From contig NZ_JAXKVW010000011.1 in assembly GCF_036172515.1 (NCBI RefSeq), forward strand, positions 1 through 64,000: 64,000 nucleotides of DNA, written 5' to 3'. The translations under genes were made by a program, and so were the position numbers. Source of the stretch: Flexistipes sp. (GTDB taxonomy: Bacteria; Chrysiogenota; Deferribacteres; Deferribacterales; Flexistipitaceae). Positions 15,873 to 25,371 of this stretch are shown in pieces. How positions within the stretch are numbered: position 1 is the first letter of the stretch; every line of letters starts with the position of its first letter. The notes below the pieces were generated by a model. It ran no database searches and was not told the origin of the DNA. It saw nothing but the letters and a program-made list of their open reading frames with translations.

Positions 15873-16040
15873 ATTATGCCTCCGATGATAATGTGAAACT
15901 AATAATAAGTTAAAGTTGTTAATTGTCAAATAATAAAACCGTGATTATTAGTGCTAAGCGTTAAGTTTTAAGTGTTAAGAGATAAATGAGAATTTGTTTT
16001 GAAATTATTAAACTATTTTCAATTTGACTGAAAATATTAG

Positions 16041-16069
16041 TTGACTTTTAACTCATGAGTTACTATAAA
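16041..16069 (+). promoter_or_regulatory. Sigma-70 promoter of the liv operon with palindromic operator candidate
   Basis: TTGACT (16041-16046), a 17-base spacer, and TATAAA (16064-16069), 27 bases before the livG ATG. The spacer contains the perfect 14-bp palindrome TAACTCATGAGTTA (16049-16062). A dimeric repressor bound there would block RNA polymerase. No regulator gene is adjacent. Confidence 0.65.
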
Positions 16070-16096
16070 AGTACTTAATTATAACAAGGTTATATA

Positions 16097-16879
16097 ATGA
16101 TGAATAAAGAAAGTTTACTTACAGTTAAGAATATCTATCTGAGCTTCGGCGGTATAATGGCCGTAGCCGGTGTGTCGTTTAATGTAAACAAAGGTGATGT
16201 CTTTTCAATAATAGGCCCCAATGGTGCCGGCAAGACAAGTATTTTAAATACAATCACAGGTATATACTTTCCGGAAAGAGGGAGCATTTTTCTAAAAGGG
16301 GCTGATATCACAAAAATGCCTGTTTATAAAAGGCCTGCAAAAGGTGTGGTCAGAACATTCCAAAATCTCGAGCTGTTCAAAGGGATGACTGTTTTGGATA
16401 ATCTGATGCTTTCCCGCCACAGCCTGATGAATTACGGGATATTTTCTTCAATTTTTTATTTTGGCAAACCTTTAAAAGAGGAAGTCAGACACAGGGAAAA
16501 AGTTGAAGAGATAATTGACTTTCTGGATCTGTCAGGAATCAGGAAGAAACATGTTTTTGAACTTTCTTACGGTCTTCAGAAAAGGGTTGAGCTTGCCAGA
16601 GCTTTGGCACTGGAGCCGGAACTGCTGCTTCTGGATGAGCCTATGGCCGGCATGAACACGGAAGAAACCGAGGACATGGCAAGGTATATTATTGATATTA
16701 ACGAAGAAAGAGACACTACAATAGTATTGATTGAACACGATATGAATGTCGTTATGGATATTTCTTCAAGAATACTGGCTATAGATTTCGGAGAAAAAAT
16801 TTGCGAAGGTCTGCCTTCTGATGTGGCTAATGACGAGAGGGTGCTTTCCGCATATCTGGGTGAGGAAAAATGGATTTAA
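16097..16879 (+). CDS. livG: Branched-chain amino acid-type ABC transporter ATPase (LivG-like)
   Basis: A 260-residue ABC ATPase with Walker A GPNGAGKTS, a signature in divergent form LSYGLQKRVELARAL, and Walker B LLLLDEPMAGMN. The divergent signature and the length are normal for LivG. It starts with tandem ATG codons at 16097 and 16100. It overlaps the acyl-CoA synthetase gene by 10 bp. In this operon the cargo may be a carboxylic or aromatic acid rather than leucine, given the ligase genes inside it. Confidence 0.88.
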   Translation: MMNKESLLTVKNIYLSFGGIMAVAGVSFNVNKGDVFSIIGPNGAGKTSILNTITGIYFPERGSIFLKGADITKMPVYKRPAKGVVRTFQNLELFKGMTVLDNLMLSRHSLMNYGIFSSIFYFGKPLKEEVRHREKVEEIIDFLDLSGIRKKHVFELSYGLQKRVELARALALEPELLLLDEPMAGMNTEETEDMARYIIDINEERDTTIVLIEHDMNVVMDISSRILAIDFGEKICEGLPSDVANDERVLSAYLGEEKWI

Positions 16880-18774
16880 ATACTCTCCCTGCATATCTCT
16901 ATAGTAATTTTAAGAAAAATCCTGATAAAACAGCCTTCAGGGAGAAAGATCTGGGTATTTGGCAAAGTTTCACATGGTCGGATTATTTGAAAAATGTATG
17001 TGTGATTGCCGTTTTTTTTGAAGAACAGGGGCTAAAAAAAGGCGATACCATTGCAGTGGTTGGGGATAATAAACCTGAGTGGGTAGTGTGTGAGATGGCA
17101 GCACAGCTTCTCGGTGTTATACCGATCGGGATTTATCAGGATTCGGTAATTTCAGAGGTTAAATATATTCTGCAAAAAGCGGAAGTTAAAATTGTGATTG
17201 CAGAAGACCAGGAGCAGGTGGATAAAATCCTGGATATTCTGGAGGAAAGCGAAGAGGGGAATGATATTAAGTGTGTCATATATTACGATGACAAAGGAAT
17301 GTATCAATATAGTGACCCATCTCTGGTGTATTACGCTGATATTTTTAACAATGGATATTTTAAAGAGGGCGGATTCGAGAAGTATTGCGAGTCAAAAATA
17401 AACGAAATAGATGAAAATGATGTGGCTGTTATGTGTACCACTTCAGGCACCACAGGCTTTCCGAAACTAGCTATGCTTACCCACAAAAATATGATTTTCA
17501 TGTCCCGCAGTCTGGGTAAAGCAGACCCCAAGCAAGAAGATGACGAATTTGTTTCATTTCTCCCGCTTCCATGGATAGGTGAGCAGATGATGTGTGTTGC
17601 AAGTGCTTTAATTTTTGGATTCAAGGTAAACTTTCCTGAAAGCCATGATACAGTCCAGAATGATATGAAAGAGATAGGCCCGAACCTGATATTTTCTCCG
17701 CCAAGGGTGTGGGAAAACCTTGCTTCAAATGTTCAGGTTAAAATAATGGATACAAGCAGGTTTAAACGTTTTGTGTACAATAAATGCCTTCCAGTAGGCT
17801 ATAAATACGCCGAGTGTAGATTTGACAGGGTGGAGCCACCGGTTTGGTTAAAAATCAAATACAGGCTTGCTTACCTGGCTGTTTTCAGAAAATTGAAGGA
17901 GCGGATGGGTTTTTCTTTTTTAAGAAGCGCAATAACAGGCGGGGCTGCATTGGGGCCGGATACGTTCAAATTTTTTCATGCACTTGGGATTAACCTGAAG
18001 CAGATTTACGGTCAGACTGAAATTTCAGGTATTTCGTGCATACACAGACAGGATGATGTTGATTTTACCTCTGTTGGCAAACCTATAGAAGGAACGGAAA
18101 TAAAAATCCTGGAAGACGGTGAGATTATATCAAGAAGTGATGCAGTCTTTGCAGGGTATTACAAGGATCAAAAAGCCACCGATGAGACACTTAAAGACGG
18201 ATGGCTTTATTCCGGGGATGCAGGGTATTTTGATGAGAACGGCAAGCTTGTGGTTCTGGACAGAAAAAAAGATATAATGCACCTGAATGACGGAACGATG
18301 TTTTCTCCTCAGTTTCTGGAAAATAAAATAAAATTCAGCCCTTATGTAAAGGAAGCCGTGACTTTCGGCAACAACCGCGACTTTATAGCAATGATTATAA
18401 ATATTGACATGGATATAGTCAGTAAATGGGCTGAGGAAAATAAAATTTCATATACGACCTATACTGATCTCTCCTCGAAAAATGAGGTTTACGAACTTAT
18501 TGCGAAAGAAGTGGCGGAGGTGAACCGCCAGTTGAAAGATAATATGAAAATAAAACGCTTTGTCCTTCTTTACAAAGAGCTGGATGCCGACGACGGGGAG
18601 CTGACAAGAACGAGAAAGGTCAGAAGGGGGTTTGTGGAGGAGAGATACAGGGAAATCGTGGAAGCCTTATACGGTGAAAAGAATGAAATTACCATTGATG
18701 CCGTGATCAGGCTTCAGGACGAAAGGGAAAAGCGTATACATACCACGATGAAAATTTACAATATGGTGAAATGA
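16870..18774 (+). CDS. Long-chain acyl-CoA synthetase (AMP-forming)
   Basis: A 634-residue ANL-superfamily enzyme. The ATP-binding loop is TTSGTTGFPK (about 191-200), the adenine motif is YGQTE (about 382), and the hinge region has DAGYFDENGKLVVLDRKKD. It should activate a fatty or aryl acid to the acyl-CoA. It lies inside the Liv operon, overlapping livG by 10 bp and livH by 4 bp. This suggests that an imported acid is activated on entry. The same livG-ligase-livHM order is common in proteobacterial clusters, but the substrate has not been settled from sequence. Confidence 0.85.
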   Translation: MDLNTLPAYLYSNFKKNPDKTAFREKDLGIWQSFTWSDYLKNVCVIAVFFEEQGLKKGDTIAVVGDNKPEWVVCEMAAQLLGVIPIGIYQDSVISEVKYILQKAEVKIVIAEDQEQVDKILDILEESEEGNDIKCVIYYDDKGMYQYSDPSLVYYADIFNNGYFKEGGFEKYCESKINEIDENDVAVMCTTSGTTGFPKLAMLTHKNMIFMSRSLGKADPKQEDDEFVSFLPLPWIGEQMMCVASALIFGFKVNFPESHDTVQNDMKEIGPNLIFSPPRVWENLASNVQVKIMDTSRFKRFVYNKCLPVGYKYAECRFDRVEPPVWLKIKYRLAYLAVFRKLKERMGFSFLRSAITGGAALGPDTFKFFHALGINLKQIYGQTEISGISCIHRQDDVDFTSVGKPIEGTEIKILEDGEIISRSDAVFAGYYKDQKATDETLKDGWLYSGDAGYFDENGKLVVLDRKKDIMHLNDGTMFSPQFLENKIKFSPYVKEAVTFGNNRDFIAMIINIDMDIVSKWAEENKISYTTYTDLSSKNEVYELIAKEVAEVNRQLKDNMKIKRFVLLYKELDADDGELTRTRKVRRGFVEERYREIVEALYGEKNEITIDAVIRLQDEREKRIHTTMKIYNMVK

Positions 18775-19658
18775 TGGATTTTTTTCTTCAACTTGTAATT
18801 ACTGGAATTGTGATAGGCAGTATATATTCACTTCTTGCCCTCGGTTTTACCTTAATCTATAAAGCCACCGGTGTTGTCAATTTTGCTCAGGGGGAATTAC
18901 TGCTGGTGGGGGCGTATATCTGCCTTCAATTTACCGTTGGCTATAAAGTTCCTTTTATTTTTTCTTTTTTATTAACCCTTATTTTTATGTTTTTTTTCGG
19001 ATTTCTGATAGAAAAAATATTTTTAAGAAAAATGATAGGCGAACCAATTATATCAATCATTATGCTTACAATAGGTTTATCATCAGTATTGAAATCAGTG
19101 GTTCAGCTTTTTTGGGGAACAAGTACCCGGACATTTCCACAGATTTTTCCGGAAGAGCCCATAGCTGTGATGGATTTACAAATAAGTTATGTATATCTGG
19201 CTTCAATTGTTGCTGTAGCGGTTTTTCTCCTTTTGTTTACAGTTTTTTTTAAAAAAACAAGGGTTGGAGTGGCCATGAGAGCTGTTGCAAGTGATCAGCA
19301 GGCTGCACTTTCCATGGGCATAAATGTGAAAAGGATTTTTGCTCTTTCCTGGGCGATTGCAGCAATTGTTTCCACTGTAGGCGGTGTTTTTCTCGGTAAT
19401 ATTAACGGGATTAACACAAGTCTGTCACATTTCGGACTTATGGTATTCCCCGTTGTTATTTTGGGCGGGCTGGACAGCATAGGCGGCGCAATTATTGCCG
19501 GGCTCATAATCGGAGTGCTGGAAAATCTTGCGGGTGGTTATATAGATCCGTTGATAGGCGGCGGTGCGAAGGACGTTTTTCCTTTTGTGGTGATGATTCT
19601 CGTGATGATGATCAGACCTTACGGTTTATTTGGTACGGCTGACGTGGAGAAAGTATGA
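18771..19658 (+). CDS. livH: Branched-chain amino acid-type ABC permease (LivH-like)
   Basis: A 295-residue membrane protein with about eight segments. Family marks include GSIYSLLALGFTLIYKATGVVNFAQGE near the N-terminus and MRAVASDQQAALSMGI, the ATPase-contact loop. ATG overlaps the synthetase stop (ATGA). It pairs with LivM. Confidence 0.9.
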   Translation: MMDFFLQLVITGIVIGSIYSLLALGFTLIYKATGVVNFAQGELLLVGAYICLQFTVGYKVPFIFSFLLTLIFMFFFGFLIEKIFLRKMIGEPIISIIMLTIGLSSVLKSVVQLFWGTSTRTFPQIFPEEPIAVMDLQISYVYLASIVAVAVFLLLFTVFFKKTRVGVAMRAVASDQQAALSMGINVKRIFALSWAIAAIVSTVGGVFLGNINGINTSLSHFGLMVFPVVILGGLDSIGGAIIAGLIIGVLENLAGGYIDPLIGGGAKDVFPFVVMILVMMIRPYGLFGTADVEKV

Positions 19659-20707
19659 ATTATACAAATTGTGGGAATTTTAAAACCAGCTATATAAAAG
19701 ATGCGGCAATCTTTCAAACGAAATTTTCGCTGATTATGATTTATTCTTTTATAGTGCTGACTTTTATTTTTCCTTTTTTTGCAAATACCTATTACCTTTA
19801 TCTTTGTAATACCATTTTTATTGCCATTATAGGCGCAGCCGGCCTCAACATACTAACGGGTTTTACCGGTCTTATATCCCTTGGTCACGGTGCTTTCATC
19901 GGAGTGGGTGCTTATGCAGCTGCGTATATTTTTAACAATACTGATTTGAATTTTCTGATTGTAATACCTCTTGCAGGACTTGTTACTGCAGCTGTGGGAA
20001 TGTTTTTCGGTATTCCTTCTTTGAGGCTGAAAGGTTTGTATCTTTCAATAGCGACACTGGCAGCCCAATTTATCCTCCAGTTTTTCTTTGTGAGGGCGGA
20101 ATTTATAACCGGTGGGGTTTCAGGAGCTTTTGTGAATTTTCCTTCAGTTTTCGGAGTAAGTATAAACAGTGATTTCAGTTTTTATTTTGTGGGGTTGATC
20201 TTTACAATAATAATGCTTTTGGCCGCTAAGAACCTTATCAGAACAAAAACGGGAAGGATTTTTCTCAGTATCAGAGATAATTATATCGCTGCGGAAGCCA
20301 TGGGAGTAAATGTTTTTAAATACAAAATCATTTCTTTTGGAATCAGCTCCTTTTATGCAGGGGTTGCAGGGGCATTGTGGCTTTTTTATCTTACGATAAT
20401 TACTCCCGAGCATTTTACCATAGGGGTTTCAATCCAGTATCTTTCAATGGTTATTATAGGTGGACTGGGAAGTTTGCTGGGCAGTATTTTCGGAGCGGTT
20501 TTTATAACCTTACTTCCTGAATTTTTAAGATTTGCAGCCGATAATCTGTCTCAAATCTATCCGGCGGTAACCAGTGCTTTTGCAGCAATCAGGGAGGGTG
20601 CATTTGGTATCGTGATAATACTGTTTCTGCTTCTGGAGCCGGAAGGGCTGGCAAAAAGATGGAATCTGATAAAGGCTTACTGGAAACTATGGCCTTATTC
20701 CCATTAA
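19655..20707 (+). CDS. livM: Branched-chain amino acid-type ABC permease (LivM-like)
   Basis: A 350-residue membrane protein. The family core is seen in GLNILTGFTGLISLGHGAFIGVGAYAAA and, later, in the contact loop RDNYIAAEAMGVNVFKYKI. It overlaps livH by 4 bp. It has an N-terminal cytoplasmic extension of about 25 residues before the first membrane segment. Confidence 0.9.
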   Translation: MNYTNCGNFKTSYIKDAAIFQTKFSLIMIYSFIVLTFIFPFFANTYYLYLCNTIFIAIIGAAGLNILTGFTGLISLGHGAFIGVGAYAAAYIFNNTDLNFLIVIPLAGLVTAAVGMFFGIPSLRLKGLYLSIATLAAQFILQFFFVRAEFITGGVSGAFVNFPSVFGVSINSDFSFYFVGLIFTIIMLLAAKNLIRTKTGRIFLSIRDNYIAAEAMGVNVFKYKIISFGISSFYAGVAGALWLFYLTIITPEHFTIGVSIQYLSMVIIGGLGSLLGSIFGAVFITLLPEFLRFAADNLSQIYPAVTSAFAAIREGAFGIVIILFLLLEPEGLAKRWNLIKAYWKLWPYSH

Positions 20708-20716
20708 GACTGGGTT

Positions 20717-20734
20717 TGCAGGACTGCTCCTGCA
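20717..20734 (+). promoter_or_regulatory. Hairpin between livM and livK
   Basis: A perfect 7-bp inverted repeat TGCAGGA/TCCTGCA with loop CTGC. It is not followed by a T tract, so it is not a classical terminator. It could stabilise or separate the livK message, since binding proteins are usually needed in excess. Confidence 0.45.
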
Positions 20735-20770
20735 GGTTATATAAATAAAAAGTAATATGGAGGATGCAAA

Positions 20771-21916
20771 ATGAAAAGATTGTTACTGGTAATTGTAATG
20801 TTAGCTATTTTCAGCGGAGCTGTATTTGCTGAACCGATTAAAATTGGTGCACTTTTTGATTTAACCGGAGGAACTGCTGATGTAGGGAAGCCTTACGCTG
20901 AAGGTGTCAGAGACTGTGTGCGATGGTTCAATGAGGAGAAAAACGGGATCGATGGAAGGCAGATTGAGCTTTTAGGTGTGGATTATGCCTATAAAATACC
21001 GCAGGCGATAGCGGCTTATAAGAATTTTATGAGGCAGGACGTTGTAGCTGTGCACGGCTGGGGAACGGGTGACACCGAAGCTTTGACTAAATTTGTCAGC
21101 AGGGATAAAATACCCTATTTTTCAGCTTCCTATTCTGAACATTTGACAGATCCTGATAAAGCACCTTACAATTTTCTCGTGGGTGCCACATATTCAGATC
21201 AGGCCAGAATTGCTCTGAAATATATAAAGGAAAACAGCGAGGAAGACACTGCTGCTTTTATCTATAATGACTCAGGTTTCGGCCGATCACCATTTTTTCC
21301 GGATGCAGAAAATTATGCAAAAAAGATAGGCGTGGATGTTGTTGATACGGAAATTGTAGGCCTGAAGGCTCTGGATGCCACAAGTCAGCTTTTGAATATG
21401 CAGAAGAAAAATCCGGCTTATGCTTTGATTCAGGAAACATATATGGCTACCTCAACCATATTAAAGGATGCTCAGAAGCTGGATCTCGATACAAAATTTA
21501 TAGGACTTAACTGGACTTTCGGAAAAACACTTATCGAACTGGCAGGAGAGGCAGCCAATGGCTTTTATGGAACAAACTCTTTTGCAATGTGGAATCAGAC
21601 AGATGTGGAAGGTATAAAATTTCTTCATGAGCTTAATGCCAAATATCACCCGGATGTTAAATACAGAGCTGTGAATTATGTTCAGGGTTTTTCCTCAATG
21701 TATGTTCTTCTTTCTGCACTTGAGAAGACAGAAGGGGAGTTAACAGGAGAAAATATAAAGGCTGCACTTGAATCAATGAAGAATTTTTCAACCATGGGGC
21801 TGACAGCGCCTGTCAGTTTCAGTAAAGACAGCCATAAGGGTGTCACCGCCCTTAAGCTTTATCAGATTCAAAATGGCGAAATTAAATCGGTTTCAGACTA
21901 CATATCGGCGGATTGA
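20771..21916 (+). CDS. livK: Periplasmic substrate-binding protein (LivK-like)
   Basis: A 381-residue exported protein with a signal peptide ending at VFAE (about 22). The mature start EPIKIGALFDLTGGTADVGKPYAEG is typical of type I periplasmic binding proteins (Peripla_BP_6). ATG follows GGAGG. Its stop overlaps the livF start. Homologues in ligase-containing clusters often bind aromatic or branched acids, so the ligand is uncertain. Confidence 0.88.
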   Translation: MKRLLLVIVMLAIFSGAVFAEPIKIGALFDLTGGTADVGKPYAEGVRDCVRWFNEEKNGIDGRQIELLGVDYAYKIPQAIAAYKNFMRQDVVAVHGWGTGDTEALTKFVSRDKIPYFSASYSEHLTDPDKAPYNFLVGATYSDQARIALKYIKENSEEDTAAFIYNDSGFGRSPFFPDAENYAKKIGVDVVDTEIVGLKALDATSQLLNMQKKNPAYALIQETYMATSTILKDAQKLDLDTKFIGLNWTFGKTLIELAGEAANGFYGTNSFAMWNQTDVEGIKFLHELNAKYHPDVKYRAVNYVQGFSSMYVLLSALEKTEGELTGENIKAALESMKNFSTMGLTAPVSFSKDSHKGVTALKLYQIQNGEIKSVSDYISAD

Positions 21917-22701
21917 TGTTAAACGTTAATAATATCGAAGTAGTCTACAATGATGTAATACTTGTTTTAAAAGGGCTCTCCCTGAATGTGAGGGAGGGCT
22001 CTGTTGTTTGTCTGTTGGGCTCTAACGGTGCCGGCAAGACTACAACACTTAAGGCTGTGTCCGGTCTTCTCGATTCAGAGGATGGAAGAGTAACTGACGG
22101 TGAAATTGTTTTCATGGGGGACAGGATTGACAACAAGGACGCCGCCGAGATTGTTAAAAAAGGGATTTTTCAAATAATGGAGGGGCGCAGGGTTTTTAAA
22201 GATCTTAATGTGGAGGAAAACCTCATTGCCGGAGCTTACACGAGCCCTTCAGCCAAAGTAAAAGATTATATTGATAAGGTATATACATATTTCCCGAGAT
22301 TAAAAGAGAGAAGAACACAGTTAGCCGGTTATATGAGCGGCGGTGAACAGCAGATGCTTGCCATAGGCAGAGCGCTCATGGCTGAGCCTAAGCTGATATT
22401 AATGGATGAGCCTTCACTCGGTTTGAGTCCGCTGCTTGTTAAAGAGATTTTCAACATTATTAAAACATTACGTGAAAAGGAGAATGCTTCCATACTTCTG
22501 GTGGAGCAAAATGCAAATATGGCTTTAGCCGTATCCGACTATGGTTATATTATGGAGAACGGTAAAATAGTTCTTGAAGGTACATCGGAAGAACTTGTCA
22601 AAAATGAAGATGTAAAAGAATTTTATCTTGGCTCCGGAGCCGGAAGAAAGCGTTTCAGAGATGTAAAACACTACAGGAGACGTAAAAGATGGCTTTCTTA
22701 G
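21916..22701 (+). CDS. livF: Branched-chain amino acid-type ABC transporter ATPase (LivF-like)
   Basis: A 261-residue ABC ATPase with Walker A GSNGAGKTT, signature MSGGEQQMLAIGRAL and Walker B LILMDEPSLGLSP. ATG at 21916 overlaps the livK TGA by one base; a TTG one codon earlier is also in frame. Its 3' end overlaps the PaaK-like gene by 13 bp. An unusual basic tail (RKRFRDVKHYRRRKR) follows the ATPase domain. Confidence 0.88.
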   Translation: MLNVNNIEVVYNDVILVLKGLSLNVREGSVVCLLGSNGAGKTTTLKAVSGLLDSEDGRVTDGEIVFMGDRIDNKDAAEIVKKGIFQIMEGRRVFKDLNVEENLIAGAYTSPSAKVKDYIDKVYTYFPRLKERRTQLAGYMSGGEQQMLAIGRALMAEPKLILMDEPSLGLSPLLVKEIFNIIKTLREKENASILLVEQNANMALAVSDYGYIMENGKIVLEGTSEELVKNEDVKEFYLGSGAGRKRFRDVKHYRRRKRWLS

Positions 22702-23846
22702 GAAATTTGAGAAAATTATTGTCTTTTCTGAATGACGGCATTGAAAACCCTGAAATAATAAAGTTTTTGAAGAAAAGAGGGTTGAAGGACGGCCCTATTA
22801 GCTCATATGAGGATTTTTGCAGTATAAAACCTCTCACCAAATTCGAGTTATCACATATGCAGCAGCAAAATCCTCCTTTTGCCGGATTAGTGGACATGGA
22901 AATCGTTAGTAAGATATATCTCTCACCGGGACCGATTTTTAATTCTAAAGTTGCTGAATTTAGTCATTACAGATTTTATAAGGCTCTCTCAAAAGCTGAT
23001 TTTAATAAAAACGATATCGTTTTTAATGCATTTTCCTATAATATGTCACCGGCCGGGGATATGTTTGACGAAGCGGCCAGGTATCTAGGTGCGGCCGTTA
23101 TCCCTGCAGGCCCTTCAGAATCTCAAAAAGCTGCGGAAATAATTGAGAAAACCGGTGCAACCGCTTTTACCGGTACGAGAACATTTTTGTTTAATATATT
23201 AAAACACCTTGGAAATAAGAGCCGGCTGAAGAAAGCCTATCTGATTGCAGAAAAAATGACTGAAAAAGACAGGGAGCTCTTTGCATCAAAATACGGAGTG
23301 CAGGCATATCAGGGTTACGGAACTGCTGAAGTTGGGTTGATTGCAACTGAATGCTCAGAAAAACATATGCATCCGGATATAGATATTTTTTTGGAAGTTT
23401 TAGAGCCCGGGAATTTTCAACCTGTTGACTTAGGGGAAACGGGGGAAGCTGTAATTACTTTTATGAATGGCAAGCTCCCTTTTGTCAGATTAGCCACGGG
23501 TGATTTGACAATTGCAGAAAATCAGGAGTGTGGCTGCGGCAGTGATGAGGGATTTATAAAAGGAATTTTCGGCAGAAGCGACAGCTCGGTAAAAGTTAAG
23601 GGTATCTTTGTGCATTACTGGCAGTTTCAGAATTTTTTGGAAGAAAACGGTATTAATGGAAAACTTGTTGTTGAAACTACAGGGAATAAGGATGTTCTCA
23701 GAATGATATCAAACATCGAAAGCGAAGGTGATTTGAAACAAGATTTTCATAAAAAATTCGGTTTAAAACTGGAAAGTATAGAGATGGATAAAAATTTAGA
23801 AGAAAATGGTATAATTGATAATAGAGACAGGTTAAAGCAGAGCTGA
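22689..23846 (+). CDS. PaaK-like (phenylacetate-CoA ligase family) protein
   Basis: A 385-residue member of the PaaK branch of the adenylate-forming family. The YQGYGTAEVGLIATE motif (about 213-227) is the adenine/acyl motif, and RLATGDLT and GIFGRSDSSVKVKG are the later conserved loops. The usual Ser/Thr/Gly-rich ATP loop (SSGTTG) is replaced by LSPGPIFNSK near residue 78. It is shorter than PaaK (about 430). It is encoded directly after livF and overlaps it. Whether it is an active ligase, or acts in transport or regulation, is open. Confidence 0.78.
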   Translation: MAFLGNLRKLLSFLNDGIENPEIIKFLKKRGLKDGPISSYEDFCSIKPLTKFELSHMQQQNPPFAGLVDMEIVSKIYLSPGPIFNSKVAEFSHYRFYKALSKADFNKNDIVFNAFSYNMSPAGDMFDEAARYLGAAVIPAGPSESQKAAEIIEKTGATAFTGTRTFLFNILKHLGNKSRLKKAYLIAEKMTEKDRELFASKYGVQAYQGYGTAEVGLIATECSEKHMHPDIDIFLEVLEPGNFQPVDLGETGEAVITFMNGKLPFVRLATGDLTIAENQECGCGSDEGFIKGIFGRSDSSVKVKGIFVHYWQFQNFLEENGINGKLVVETTGNKDVLRMISNIESEGDLKQDFHKKFGLKLESIEMDKNLEENGIIDNRDRLKQS

Positions 23847-23854
23847 GGTGATTT

Positions 23855-24532
23855 ATGTTTGTAAAAGACTGGATGCAGACGAATTTAATTACAGTTAACG
23901 AAGATGATACGATTCTGGATGCCGTTCACCTGATGAGGGAAAACAGAATCAGAAGGCTGCCCGTACTTAAAAAGGGGAAACTTACAGGTATTATCACTGA
24001 AAAGGATATAAAAGAATTCTCACCTTCCAGAGCCAGTACACTTGATATCTATGAAATGCACAATATTTTGGCTAAGTCAGTGGTAAAAGATGCCATGACC
24101 AGTGATGTGATCAGCGTTAGTCCTGAAAATCCCATTGAAAGAGCCGCTCTGATATTACGCGATAAACGTTTTGGCGGATTACCCGTTGTGGATAGTGATG
24201 GCGAGCTGTGCGGTATAATCACCTCTGTTGATGTGTTTGATGTTTTTGTTGAGGCTATGGGGATGAGAAAGGCGGGTGCCCGAATTACGATTTTTGTTGA
24301 GGACCAGCCGGGGGCAATTGCTGAGATAGCAAAAACAATCAAGAAACACAATCTTAATATTATCAGCCTGGCAACATTTTACTTTAAAAACAAACCGGAA
24401 GGTTTCAGGGACATTGTAATAAGGCTGAGCGGGAATGAAAATGAAGTTCAGTCAGCTTCTGATGAGCTTCACGAAAACGGTTTTGAGGTGACAAGTCTTT
24501 TATTTCTGGATGCTGCAAATATCGTGAAGTAA
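23855..24532 (+). CDS. CBS-ACT domain protein (AcuB-like)
   Basis: A 225-residue cytoplasmic protein. Two CBS repeats occupy about 1-135 (VKDWMQTNLITVNEDDTILDA and AMTSDVISVSPENPIE mark their starts). An ACT domain follows from about 143 (ARITIFVEDQPGAIAEIAKT). CBS pairs bind adenosyl nucleotides and ACT domains often bind amino acids, so this is probably the regulatory sensor of the Liv/ligase operon. It is the last gene, 8 bp after the PaaK-like gene, with an AGGTGA ribosome site. Confidence 0.85.
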   Translation: MFVKDWMQTNLITVNEDDTILDAVHLMRENRIRRLPVLKKGKLTGIITEKDIKEFSPSRASTLDIYEMHNILAKSVVKDAMTSDVISVSPENPIERAALILRDKRFGGLPVVDSDGELCGIITSVDVFDVFVEAMGMRKAGARITIFVEDQPGAIAEIAKTIKKHNLNIISLATFYFKNKPEGFRDIVIRLSGNENEVQSASDELHENGFEVTSLLFLDAANIVK

Positions 24533-24540
24533 AGAGCTTT

Positions 24541-24978
24541 CTATCCGGGAAGCATTGTCTTTAAATCCTGAAATGTTTTACACCCGGGTGAGATATCGTC
24601 CATTCTGCCTTTTTTATCAAAAACAGCGGTTATGGGAACCATCCTGATATTCATTTTTTCTTTAAGGCTGTCTGTTATAAGATAGGTTTTGAAAGGGAAT
24701 TTATTTTTTTCAGTAAAAACTCTGACAGTCTCTTCTGATTTATCGATTGCAATGCCGATAATCTTAACTCCGTTGTCAGTAAAGTACTTGTAATTGTTTT
24801 TGACGGCTGTAAGTTCTTTGAGGCAGTATGGGCAGTAGGTCGCCCAAAAAATGACAACAGTTTTTCCATTATGGCCGGCTACTTCTTTTTTAAGTTTTTT
24901 ATACGTAATATTTGATACTTCTGCATTTACTAAACCGGCTGCCAATAAAATTATAAATAAAAAAATAGATTTTTTCAT
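24541..24978 (-). CDS. TlpA-like periplasmic thioredoxin
   Basis: A 145-residue exported protein with a signal peptide (cleavage near VNAE, about 19) and a thioredoxin fold. The active site is CPYC (Cys49, Cys52) in WATYCPYCLKEL, and the cis-proline loop is MVPIT. TlpA/ResA-type proteins reduce disulfides, for example in cytochrome c maturation. CPYC is a more oxidising motif than the ResA CEPC, so its direction is unclear. It converges with the CBS-ACT gene, with 8 bases between stops. Confidence 0.82.
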   Translation of the reverse strand: MKKSIFLFIILLAAGLVNAEVSNITYKKLKKEVAGHNGKTVVIFWATYCPYCLKELTAVKNNYKYFTDNGVKIIGIAIDKSEETVRVFTEKNKFPFKTYLITDSLKEKMNIRMVPITAVFDKKGRMDDISPGCKTFQDLKTMLPG

Positions 24979-25310
24979 CTCTTCACCTGTTTTTTAGAGG
25001 GATAATACATTTAATTATAAAAAAATAAATACTAAATATTTTTGCCTCCCTCCCACTTTTTTAATAGCATGCCAAATTCAGTAGTTTACAGGGTCTCAAG
25101 TATTCAACCATTTCAACTACCTCTAACTACCTCTAACTACCTCCCTCTACTTATCACGCGCCAAGGATTACGTATATAAATGCGAAAATTTTGGAAGATT
25201 CGTATATATCATGTTAAATATTTAATTCTGAGTGTACAGGGTTAGTTTCACTTAAATAAATTAAAAATTAATAAAATTCTTTTTTGTTTTTAAGTATTTT
25301 TTTCTAAATA
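24979..25310. other. Intergenic region upstream of the TRAP operon
   Basis: No gene is supported. A degenerate decamer repeat CTACCTCTAA lies around 25118-25150, followed by an AT-rich stretch with two direct copies of CGTATATA. The last part leads into the dctP promoter. Confidence 0.5.
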
Positions 25311-25338
25311 TTGACAATAAAGAAAATAATAGTATAGT
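25311..25338 (+). promoter_or_regulatory. Sigma-70 promoter for dctP
   Basis: TTGACA (25311-25316), a 16-base spacer and TATAGT (25333-25338). An AAAGGAG ribosome site follows and ATG is at 25372, giving a short leader. Confidence 0.6.
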
Positions 25339-25371
25339 GGGGTTATTGAAAATTTAACAAAGGAGTTGCTT

